57,042 nt of DNA, taken from the NCBI GenBank assembly GCA_947090755.1, contig CAMUPF010000010.1, forward strand, positions 1 to 57,042, read 5' to 3'. The notes under the pieces were generated by a model. The model searched no databases and was not told the origin of the DNA. It saw nothing but the letters and a program-made list of their open reading frames with translations. The stretch is from an uncultured Candidatus Melainabacteria bacterium. GTDB taxonomy: Bacteria; Cyanobacteriota; Vampirovibrionia; Gastranaerophilales; Gastranaerophilaceae. Shown here one piece after another: positions 1-6,836 of this stretch. Each line of letters opens with the position of its first letter. The first letter of the stretch is position 1. A program made the translations under genes and the position numbers.

Positions 1-616
1 ATTATAACATAATTTAAATTAATAGTAAATCAAAACGGAGTGAGTATTCAACACCATACTTATTCAATTATAACATAATTTAAATTAATAGTAAATCAAA
101 ACACGAACTTCTCCATCATCCGTTTTTCTGAAATTATAACATAATTTAAATTAATAGTAAATCAAAACTGAGCATACAACCGCAATTTTTGCATTTTAAT
201 TATAACATAATTTAAATTAATAGTAAATCAAAACCCCCGTCTGAAACGGTTGTTATATCTAGCTATTATAACATAATTTAAATTAATAGTAAATCAAAAC
301 TCTTGAATGGTGAAGGTCAATTATCAATGAATTATAACATAATTTAAATTAATAGTAAATCAAAACAGATGTAAAGATATCATCGTGTACACATCTATTA
401 TAACATAATTTAAATTAATAGTAAATCAAAACACCAGAGAGCCCCATTAGTTCCGTTAAAAAATTATAACATAATTTAAATTAATAGTAAATCAAAACAT
501 CGTGTACGCACAATTTATCGCCAAAACAATTATAACATAATTTAAATTAATAGTAAATCAAAACTCTTCGGGATTTTTCCCATATTTTTACTTATTATAA
601 CATAATTTAAATTAAT
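1..616. CRISPR. CRISPR array, nine intact repeats plus one truncated terminal repeat
   Basis: Nine identical 36-nt repeats start at 1, 67, 133, 199, 265, 331, 397, 463 and 529. On the + strand each begins ATTATAACAT and ends AGTAAATCAAAAC. Spacers 1 to 8 are exactly 30 nt and spacer 9 (565-593) is 29 nt. A tenth repeat (594-616) keeps only the first 23 nt. Because base 1 is the first base of a repeat, the array probably continues to the left. A 36/30 geometry is typical of type II systems (a type V system with a tracrRNA is not excluded). The decayed repeat at the right suggests the leader lies to the left and that crRNA is read on the + strand. No cas gene is in the window, so type is inferred only from the array and the adjacent anti-repeat. 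Confidence 0.97.
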
Positions 617-622
617 CAACAC

Positions 623-714
623 AAAAAATGAGGCTAACCCAAGCGGTACTAAAACCTCTTTCTTGGGCATTCACCTCTATTATAATTATAACATGTATTC
701 CGGTAAATTTAAAC
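623..714 (-). ncRNA. Candidate tracrRNA beside the CRISPR array
   Basis: Bases 685-714 resemble the repeat at both ends but not in the middle. 685-694 is identical to the first 10 nt of the repeat (ATTATAACAT). 703-714 (GGTAAATTTAAAC region) matches the repeat's last 12 nt except for one mismatch and one change that still allows a G-U pair. That is the pattern of an anti-repeat with an internal loop. Read on the minus strand, the anti-repeat is followed by a nested hairpin (outer stem 630-633/674-677, inner stem CCCAAG/CTTGGG at 638-643/662-667) and then six T residues at 623-628. Total length is about 90 nt, as expected for a tracrRNA serving crRNA on the + strand. The opposite orientation is discussed in the findings. 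The transcript itself is inferred. Confidence 0.6.
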
Positions 715-731
715 CTCTTTTCACTTAATGC

Positions 732-757
732 AAAAAAAAGTTGCCTAAACGGCAACC
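732..757 (-). terminator. Rho-independent terminator on the minus strand
   Basis: Stem GTTGCC/GGCAAC with loop GTTTA, followed on the minus strand by eight T residues. It would stop transcription coming from the right just before the candidate tracrRNA. The nearest minus-strand gene already has its own hairpin at 969-988, so what this terminator serves is unclear. Confidence 0.7.
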
Positions 758-968
758 ATTAAATAAACACGAGGATATTAAGAGAGAGAGAGAGTATAAA
801 AAAACTTTCTTTCGCTTCAGTCCTTATAAGTATTGAAGAACTTGAATTTGTTTACTATTTGTTAATATCCAATTTAATAACTTCGATTAAATTTCCCTTT
901 ACACTTATATAAAGTATTTCGTTTGGGAAAAATTGCCTTTTGCGTTTTAATTATTACGGAATATTAAG
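758..968. other. Non-coding stretch, no gene seen
   Basis: About 210 bp between two terminator-like hairpins. I see no reading frame with a ribosome-binding site on either strand. It contains a run of GA dinucleotides (781-794) and AT-rich sequence. Because a strong minus-strand terminator lies at its left end, an unrecognised minus-strand small RNA is possible, but nothing else supports one. Confidence 0.4.
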
Positions 969-988
969 AAAGCCCCTTTCGGGGCTTT
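969..988 (-). terminator. Terminator of the DJ-1/PfpI gene
   Basis: Perfect stem AAAGCCCC/GGGGCTTT with loop TTTC directly after the stop codon of the minus-strand gene at 991-1713. The T residues inside and after the stem suit termination in either direction. Confidence 0.8.
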
Positions 989-990
989 AA

Positions 991-1713
991 TTATTTATTT
1001 AAATATTTTAGTATTGCATCTGTAAATGCCCATACCGACTGGTAATTCTGGGCCGTTATCAGGTTGTCATCTTCAACTACATTCACTTTGCCGACATCCT
1101 CCTGAATAAAAAAGGCTCCGGCCGTTTTTAATTCGTCCTCCAGGTAAAACGGTAAAAGTTCCTCTTTATGCGCGCAGACCTCCTCTTCGTTTGTAAAACA
1201 GGTTAATCGTTTGCCGTTTACAAACGGAATTCCTGCATCCACCGCGGATAATAAACCGGCAGGGCCATGACAAATTGCGGCAATTAATCGGCCTTTAGAT
1301 GAAAAATAGTTAATAATTTTACCAAGGGTTTCACATTTTGCCAGATCAAACATCGGGGCATGACCGCCGGGCAGAACAAGGGCGTCAAAAACCATATAAT
1401 CAATAGTATCCAATTTTTGAGTGTCATTCAACGCTTTGATAGCATTTTTCCACTTTACCTCTTTTATTAGGTCCTCACTCGCAGGATCTACCGGTGCGAT
1501 TTCTCCCGTTGGAGAAGCCACCGTTACGTCATAGCCCGCATCTATAAATGCCTGATATGGAACGGCAAATTCTTCAAGCCAAACTCCCGTGCGATGATCA
1601 TTTTTTGCCTTACAAACATTTGATACGACCATTAGTATCTGTTTCGGGAAGTCACAACTGCAAAACTCCGCATTTTCATCTTCTGAACAAAACTTTTTAT
1701 TTTCCTCTACCAT
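991..1713 (-). CDS. DJ-1/PfpI family protein (class I glutamine amidotransferase fold)
   Basis: The protein of 240 residues has the DJ-1/PfpI nucleophile elbow AAICHGPAGLL with the conserved Cys. Upstream are VLPGGHAPMFDL and an N-terminal strand ILMVVSNV followed by FAVPYQAFIDAGYDVTVASP, as in Hsp31/YDR533C-like members. Such proteins act as chaperones, glyoxalases or amidohydrolases; the substrate cannot be told here. A Cys-rich stretch (FCSCDF) precedes the domain, which is unusual. Start choice: an upstream ATG at 1731 exists, but a perfect AAGGAGG lies inside its first codons, 6 nt before the ATG at 1713, so 1713 is the likely start. The gene has its own terminator at 969-988 and appears monocistronic. 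Confidence 0.88.
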   Translation of the reverse strand: MVEENKKFCSEDENAEFCSCDFPKQILMVVSNVCKAKNDHRTGVWLEEFAVPYQAFIDAGYDVTVASPTGEIAPVDPASEDLIKEVKWKNAIKALNDTQKLDTIDYMVFDALVLPGGHAPMFDLAKCETLGKIINYFSSKGRLIAAICHGPAGLLSAVDAGIPFVNGKRLTCFTNEEEVCAHKEELLPFYLEDELKTAGAFFIQEDVGKVNVVEDDNLITAQNYQSVWAFTDAILKYLNK

Positions 1714-1786
1714 TTTTGGCCTCCTTTTCATTGAGTAAAAACTAAATCAAGCAAATTTTCATTCAACAAAAGGGGAATTTTATAGT

Positions 1787-2041
1787 TTATTCTTCAAGAC
1801 AGGCAGCATCGCCGTCGTTTAATTCCATATTATAATACTTTGCCGCGATAACTGCGACCTTACTACGATTATCCACCTGTAATTTCGCAAAGATGTTCGA
1901 TACGTGAGCCTTTACCGTACGAATTGTTATAAATAAGGCAATAGCGATTTTAGGATTTGTATATCCTTGGCCTATAAGTTTAAAAACCTGTTTTTCACGC
2001 GCGGTTAATAATTTTACTAATTCCAATGGTACTTCTTCCAA
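1787..2041 (-). CDS. Stand-alone LuxR-type helix-turn-helix protein
   Basis: The protein of 84 residues is almost entirely a LuxR/FixJ C-terminal DNA-binding domain: LTAREKQVFKLIGQGYTNPKIA, then the recognition helix region IRTVKAHVSNIFAKLQVDNRSKVAVIA. There is no receiver or ligand-binding domain. It starts with TTG, which is supported by GGAGGT five bases upstream; no better ATG exists. A similar short protein lies at 33501-33758, and the response regulator at 27432-28130 carries a related domain. It could be a constitutive regulator or one controlled at expression level. Its target is unknown. Confidence 0.85.
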   Translation of the reverse strand: MEEVPLELVKLLTAREKQVFKLIGQGYTNPKIAIALFITIRTVKAHVSNIFAKLQVDNRSKVAVIAAKYYNMELNDGDAACLEE

Positions 2042-2102
2042 TAATTACCTCCGCTATTCCAACTACTCACATAAATTTTCAACGCAAATTGCCTTGAAAC
2101 GT

Positions 2103-2253
2103 AAAAGCAGTTCTCCGTCGCCTGCTTGCCCTGCTCTCGCAGGTCAACCCGCGACTGCGCTGTCTAATACGCCACTCCAAAATCTCGCTTGCGTGAGCGT
2201 GAGTTGCTCCGCAACTCATTCACGCCACGTGCCTTATAGCGAGATTTTCTCGG
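2103..2253 (+). repeat. Dispersed intergenic repeat, copy 1
   Basis: GC-richer than its surroundings, starting AAAAGCAGTTCTCCGTCGCC and containing TGTCTAATACGCCACTC. It ends in a hairpin AATCTCGC (2181-2188)/GCGAGATT (2239-2246) followed by TTCTCGG, with a second inverted repeat in the loop (GAGTTGC/GCAACTC). Related copies are at 39533-39595 (inverted), 47229-47344, 48361-48415 and 48560-48606 (inverted). The 82-codon reading frame across it is not a gene. The remaining intergenic DNA (2254-2372) holds the galM promoter region. Confidence 0.85.
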
Positions 2254-2372
2254 ACAATAGTAATTCTCTGCCAAAATCGCTATACTGTCCATTGGTCGAG
2301 GGTACAATTTTTATCTGCCGGAAACTCTTGATATTTTTATGATATAATCAACATAGTAAAAGGGGGTATGAT

Positions 2373-3611
2373 ATGCCAATAGATTTTCACACTAATTTTA
2401 TACATTTTAACTCAAATAAACCGATTAAACCGGTAAGTGCGCAACAAACAATGCTTAACACAGAACTGCAAAAGGATACCTTTGAAAAACAGGTTAAAGT
2501 AAGCAATTCTGATATTAACCCTGATTTTGACGGAATAAAAATCGAACAAAAATCATTCGGGAAATTAAAATCAACGGGCGAAGACACGACACTTTATACA
2601 ATTACAAACAAAAACGGCGCAAGTGTAGATTTATCAACCTTCGGCGCAACAATTGTTTCGATAAAAGTTCCGGATAAGGAGGGGAAATTAGTTGATGTTA
2701 CACAGGGGTATAACAATGTAACGCCTTACGAAGAATCACCTGTAGGCCATGCAGGCGGCACAATCGGCCCTTGCGCGAATAAAATTAACGGCGGGAAATT
2801 TATTCTTAACGATAAAGAATATAATCTTGAATGCAACAAAGACGGAGGTAAAACCCACTCACATGGCGGAACACAGGGTTTTGACGTCAAAAACTGGAAC
2901 GCGGAAATAATTAAAGACGGAATAAAATTCACATACAATAAAAAAGATGGTGAAAGCGGCTATCCGGCAAACGTAAAAGCCTCCGTTACTTACAAATTTG
3001 ACAACGAAAACAAGCTGCATATATTATATGGCGCTGAAACAGACTCTGATACGGTAATTAACCTTACAAACCACTCATATTTTAACCTTGACGGTGCTGA
3101 GAACACAGAAGAGAATTCCGTACTTAATCATATTGTCAAACTTCCTAATTCATCAAAGTACACTGTAAATAATGAAATCGCGGTGCCAACAGGCGAAATT
3201 GCCGATGTCGACAGCACTCCGTTCGATTTCAGAGAAGAAACAGTTATAAAAGATGTTATTGATGAAGATTTTGATCAGCTTAAAATCGGTTCCGGCATAG
3301 ACCAGAACTTCTGCATAGACGGTTACGACGGTGAAAAAATGATAGAAGTGGCACAGGTAACTTCACCTAAAACAGGAATACGACTTAATGTTTCGACAAA
3401 CCTTCCGGGCTTCCAATTCTACACGGCGAACCATCTTGGAAAATCTGCGCAACCGGCAGGAAAAGACGGCAGCCGCTACGAAAAGCGCTCCTCTTTCTGT
3501 GTTGAACCACAATTCTATCCGGATGCGATAAACACTTTTGATGAAAAACCAATCTTAAAAAAAGGCGAAACTTTTAATAAAGAAATCATCTACGCATTCA
3601 GCGTAGAATAA
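2373..3611 (+). CDS. galM: Aldose 1-epimerase (galactose mutarotase)
   Basis: Interconverts alpha and beta anomers of aldoses such as galactose before the Leloir pathway. Family landmarks are visible: SVDLSTFGATIVSIKVPD, the GPCANKI version of the usual GR-ANRI loop, THSHGGTQGFD, the catalytic NHSYFNL His, SGIDQNFCIDG and the general-base Glu in FCVEPQFYPDAIN. At 412 residues it is about 60 longer than usual because of an N-terminal extension (roughly residues 1-55, MPIDFHTNF... rich in Asn/Lys) with no clear signal peptide. The ATG follows AGGGGGT, and a TATAAT box lies at 2343-2348. creD-like follows 12 nt later, so the two are probably co-transcribed. Confidence 0.92.
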   Translation: MPIDFHTNFIHFNSNKPIKPVSAQQTMLNTELQKDTFEKQVKVSNSDINPDFDGIKIEQKSFGKLKSTGEDTTLYTITNKNGASVDLSTFGATIVSIKVPDKEGKLVDVTQGYNNVTPYEESPVGHAGGTIGPCANKINGGKFILNDKEYNLECNKDGGKTHSHGGTQGFDVKNWNAEIIKDGIKFTYNKKDGESGYPANVKASVTYKFDNENKLHILYGAETDSDTVINLTNHSYFNLDGAENTEENSVLNHIVKLPNSSKYTVNNEIAVPTGEIADVDSTPFDFREETVIKDVIDEDFDQLKIGSGIDQNFCIDGYDGEKMIEVAQVTSPKTGIRLNVSTNLPGFQFYTANHLGKSAQPAGKDGSRYEKRSSFCVEPQFYPDAINTFDEKPILKKGETFNKEIIYAFSVE

Positions 3612-3623
3612 AAAGGAGGAAGT

Positions 3624-4823
3624 ATGACCGAACAACAATGTAAAAACAAAAGTACAAAGCTTAAAAAGTTTTACACAATTCTGGGTACATTATTAATTTT
3701 ACTCATTCCGGTTCTGTTTCTATACGGAATAGTAAGCGATCGTGAAAGCTACAGATATCAGGCGGAACGTAAAGTAGAAACCTCATGGGCTTCAGCGCAA
3801 ACCCTTTCTGCCCCAACACTTGCTTTACACCCTAAAAACCCTAAAGTTGCGGTAAAAAATTTCACATTAAAAGACTACGATGCTGATATTAAAATCGCAA
3901 CAGAAATCAGAAAAAAGGGGATATTTAAAGTTCCGGTCTATACAGCAGATGTAAAAATCGAAGGCTCATTTGAAAACAACTTCGGGCCGCTAAAAGATGA
4001 AAAAGTTGAACTGTCGTTCAATGTTTCAGACTCAAAAGGATTCATTGCACAACCTCAATTTAAGCTTCTTGATAAAGAGTTTAACACCAGCAACGACACA
4101 ACATACAAGAAAACAATAACTACCGCTGCTACAGAAATCCCGTTTGAAATAACTTACAAACTGCGAGGTTCAAAAGAAATTTATGTAAAACCCCAAGGCT
4201 TGATGAACAAAATAGAAATAGAAGGAAACTGGAAAAACCCTAGTTTTGAAGGCGACTTTTTGCCATCAGAAAGAGAAATTTCAAACGACAGTTTTGAAGG
4301 GGAGTGGGAAATCCCTTATATTGCGGTAAGTTCGCTGGTAAACTCGCGTTTGGGAGTATCATTACTCATGCCTGTAGATAACTACAGAATGGCAACTCGC
4401 GCATTAAAATATTCATTCCTGTTCCTTGCGTTAACGTTCCTCTCATACTTTATCTTTGAAATAACCTCAAAAGATAACAAAAGAATCCACCAGCTTCAAT
4501 ATTTAATGATGGGTGCAGCGATGTTAATATTCTACCTGTTACTGGTATCAATGTCAGAATTCATGCCATTCTCCGTATCCTACCTGATATCAGGATTAAT
4601 GACAATAGGGCTAATCGGCAGTTACACTTACTTTATTATTACCCGACGTCAAAACATAAATTTTGCGCTGTTAATTTCATTAATAATGTCAATATTATAC
4701 GGATTTTTCTATACATTGCTGGTAATTCAAGACTTTTCTTTAATTATCGGAAGTTTTGTACTGTTCTTGATAATCAGTCTTGTAATGTATACAACACGAA
4801 ATGTTGAATGGTATAACGATTAA
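3624..4823 (+). CDS. creD: CreD-like inner-membrane protein
   Basis: The protein of 399 residues has the CreD layout. There is one N-terminal membrane helix (about 20-40), then DRESYRYQAERKVETSWAS followed by QTLSAPTLALHP. A large extracytoplasmic beta-rich domain ends with FLPSEREISNDSF. A cluster of C-terminal membrane helices starts near ALKYSFLFLALTFLSYFIFE and ends with the typical VMYTTRNVEWY. In E. coli CreD is in the CreBC regulon and linked to envelope integrity and colicin tolerance; its molecular function is unknown. RBS AAGGAGG precedes the ATG. It follows galM by 12 nt and ends at a strong terminator. Confidence 0.85.
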   Translation: MTEQQCKNKSTKLKKFYTILGTLLILLIPVLFLYGIVSDRESYRYQAERKVETSWASAQTLSAPTLALHPKNPKVAVKNFTLKDYDADIKIATEIRKKGIFKVPVYTADVKIEGSFENNFGPLKDEKVELSFNVSDSKGFIAQPQFKLLDKEFNTSNDTTYKKTITTAATEIPFEITYKLRGSKEIYVKPQGLMNKIEIEGNWKNPSFEGDFLPSEREISNDSFEGEWEIPYIAVSSLVNSRLGVSLLMPVDNYRMATRALKYSFLFLALTFLSYFIFEITSKDNKRIHQLQYLMMGAAMLIFYLLLVSMSEFMPFSVSYLISGLMTIGLIGSYTYFIITRRQNINFALLISLIMSILYGFFYTLLVIQDFSLIIGSFVLFLIISLVMYTTRNVEWYND

Positions 4824-4843
4824 CCAAATCATCACAAAGTAAT

Positions 4844-4880
4844 AAAAACCGGATAGGAAAAAAATCCTCTCCGGTTTTTT
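4844..4880 (+). terminator. Terminator after galM-creD
   Basis: Long stem AAAACCGG...CCGGTTTT with an inner AGGA/TCCT stem, closed by six T residues on the + strand just before the convergent recombinase gene. Confidence 0.85.
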
Positions 4881-4898
4881 AATTCGCTTGACAGGAAT

Positions 4899-5453
4899 TC
4901 ATAACTCAAAGTTTTTATAAGAAAAATCAATTTCTTCTTGTGAAATCCCAATGTATCTTAGTGTAATAGATGGGGAACTATGGTTCAGAATACTTTGTAA
5001 AAGTGCTATATCGTTAAACTGTTTATAGTGATGGTAGCCAAAAGTTTTCCTCATTGTATGAGTTCCAATAGCTCCGACTTCAAGTTTTAAAGTGTTAACA
5101 GCGTCATTAATAAACCTATATACAATAGAACGATGCATTCTTGAACCTTTATCACCCAAAAATAAGGGGGCATTTAACCTCTGTACCGAATTATTTTCTA
5201 AATATTCATCTATTAACAATTTCAATTTATTATTTAATGGGAATTTTTTATATTTACCGGTTTTCTTTTCTCGGATAATTATACTTGATTTATTTTTGAC
5301 ATCGACTATATCTAACGCTAAAATATCCGAAATTCTAAGTCCAGTATTAATTCCAAACGAGAAAATCAATCTGTTTCTTATACTTGTTTCAGCCAAAAAA
5401 TGTTCGATTTTAGTAATATCTTCCTTTCTACGTATCGGTTCTACAATGTTCAC
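4899..5453 (-). CDS. Minimal tyrosine recombinase (island left edge)
   Basis: The protein of 184 residues consists of little more than the catalytic domain of a phage-integrase-family tyrosine recombinase. The catalytic set is complete: R40 (TGLRISD), K63/K64 (REKKTGK), H132 and R135 (THTMRKTFG), H158 (LNHSS) and the nucleophile Y167 (LRYIGI). The usual N-terminal core-binding domain is missing. GTG start with AAAGGAGGT seven bases upstream. The gene reads away from a perfect 26-bp inverted repeat at 5499-5623, which makes that repeat a plausible substrate. Its closest relative in the window is the recombinase at 10469-11008, on the other side of the cargo and pointing the other way. Confidence 0.92.
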   Translation of the reverse strand: MNIVEPIRRKEDITKIEHFLAETSIRNRLIFSFGINTGLRISDILALDIVDVKNKSSIIIREKKTGKYKKFPLNNKLKLLIDEYLENNSVQRLNAPLFLGDKGSRMHRSIVYRFINDAVNTLKLEVGAIGTHTMRKTFGYHHYKQFNDIALLQSILNHSSPSITLRYIGISQEEIDFSYKNFEL

Positions 5454-5498
5454 GTTTTTACCTCCTTTGATGTAATTAAAAGAAATAAAAACTTTTTC

Positions 5499-5623
5499 TG
5501 AAACATAATATCCAATATGGACTTTTTAGTGATATAATATATTCTTAAGGAAGTAATATAAATTAGAAAATCTTGCAAAGTGTGTATATAGAATAGTAAG
5601 TCCATATTGGATATTATGTTTCA
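5499..5623. repeat. Perfect 26-bp inverted repeat around a 73-bp promoter segment (candidate inverton)
   Basis: The left arm 5499-5524 starts TGAAACATAATATCCAATAT. It is the exact reverse complement of the right arm 5598-5623, which ends ATATTGGATATTATGTTTCA. The 73-bp segment between holds an extended -10 promoter pointing right. The layout (recombinase gene, inverted repeats, promoter between them, target operon) is that of phase-variable invertible promoters such as those flipped by Mpi of Bacteroides fragilis. The arms are too far apart to be a simple terminator hairpin. The inversion itself is inferred. Confidence 0.75.
5530..5538 (+). promoter_or_regulatory. Extended -10 promoter inside the inverted repeat
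   Basis: TGATATAAT is a perfect extended -10 (TGnTATAAT). There is no good -35 at 16-18 nt spacing, which extended -10 promoters tolerate. In the orientation shown it would drive the methyltransferase operon (start 5664). If the segment flipped it would face the recombinase gene at 5453. Confidence 0.55.
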
Positions 5624-5663
5624 AACTCATAACTCTTTGCAATTAATCACAAAGAGAATAAAC

Positions 5664-6833
5664 ATGGCTAATAATAATCTAAAACAAGCTAAAAAAGCAA
5701 AAAATGACGAGTTTTATACTCAATGGTGCGATATCGAAAAAGAGATAATGGCTTATATTGACTATAACCCTAATGTTTTCAGAGATAAAACAGTTTTGCT
5801 ACCTTGCGACGACCCGGAATGGAGTAATTTTACAAAATTTTTCGCCCAAAATTTTGAATTCTTCGGATTAAAAAAATTAATCAGTACTAGTTATGCATAT
5901 GAAAGTAAAAATATAGAACAATATTATCAACCAAGCCTATTTGAACAAAACAGTCCCAATTATGATGTTGATAAAACTAAAATTAAAGGAAAAATATTCA
6001 CATTAGAACACGACACAAATAAAAACGGCGTTATAGATATAGAAGACTTGGAATGGAGCTATCTTGAAGGGGACGGGGACTTTAGAAGTAACGAAGTCAA
6101 AAAGCTTAGAGATGAAGCCGATATAATTATAACGAACCCGCCGTTTTCTTTATTTAGAGATTTTTTGGCCTGGGTTTTTGAAGCCAACAAAAGTTTTATT
6201 ATGATAGGTAATATAAACTGTTTAACCTATAAAGAGGTTTTCTTGAAAATAAAAGAAAATGATGCGTGGTTAGGAACCGGAATGGGACGATGGATTTCCG
6301 GATTTATTGTACCGGAAAGCTATCAATTATACGGCAGTGAGGCAAGAATCGAGAATGGTAATAGAATCGTAGCTACAAACAATTGTTTATGGCTTACAAA
6401 TTTAGACCATGGGAAAAGACATCAGCCATTAGAACTTATGACAATGGCAGATAATATTAAGCATAGCAAGCATAAAGAAATCAGGACGCAAAAATATCCC
6501 CAATATGATAATTTCCAAGCAATAGAAGTTCCCTTTACCGATGCAATACCATCAGATTATGAGGGAGTTATGGGGGTTCCTGTAACATTTTTAGATAAAT
6601 ATAATCCTGAGCAGTTTGAAATCGTGGCACTCGGCAATTTAAACGGTTTCCCGCCCAATAAAACTTACATTAATCCTATATCTCATATAAATGGAAAAGA
6701 AAAAAAGAACGAAATGATAAATTCTGTATTAACTTTAAAAGGAAACGATAAAAAAGGAAATTTTTATACGGCAGATAATATTGATTATCATATTTATGCG
6801 CCATACGCAAGAATTTTAATAAAAAAGAGGTAA
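5664..6833 (+). CDS. EcoRI-family adenine-specific DNA methyltransferase
   Basis: Transfers a methyl group from SAM to adenine in DNA. It has the layout of the EcoRI methylase family: NDEFYTQWCDIEKEI near the N-terminus, VLLPCDDPEWSNF (SAM-binding region), the catalytic DIIITNPPFSLFRDFL (NPPF motif, about residue 155), then MIGNINCLTYKEVF and the C-terminal VPVTFLDKYNPEQFEI. ATG at 5664 is chosen (389 residues): AAAGAG lies seven bases upstream and the family homology starts here, while the longer TTG frame begins inside the inverted-repeat arm. It precedes the DUF262-HNH gene by 3 nt, so the two form an operon. Expression may be switched by the inverted promoter upstream. Recognition sequence cannot be predicted. 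Confidence 0.9.
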   Translation: MANNNLKQAKKAKNDEFYTQWCDIEKEIMAYIDYNPNVFRDKTVLLPCDDPEWSNFTKFFAQNFEFFGLKKLISTSYAYESKNIEQYYQPSLFEQNSPNYDVDKTKIKGKIFTLEHDTNKNGVIDIEDLEWSYLEGDGDFRSNEVKKLRDEADIIITNPPFSLFRDFLAWVFEANKSFIMIGNINCLTYKEVFLKIKENDAWLGTGMGRWISGFIVPESYQLYGSEARIENGNRIVATNNCLWLTNLDHGKRHQPLELMTMADNIKHSKHKEIRTQKYPQYDNFQAIEVPFTDAIPSDYEGVMGVPVTFLDKYNPEQFEIVALGNLNGFPPNKTYINPISHINGKEKKNEMINSVLTLKGNDKKGNFYTADNIDYHIYAPYARILIKKR

Positions 6834-6836
6834 ATA

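Noticed and set aside
2094-2342. Possible 82-codon gene
   Set aside because: It lies across the dispersed intergenic repeat, lacks an RBS and has repeat-derived composition (Ser/Pro/Ala/Cys).
5499-5623. Terminator or attenuator hairpin
   Set aside because: Arms of 26 bp are separated by 73 bp with a promoter between them and no T-run follows.
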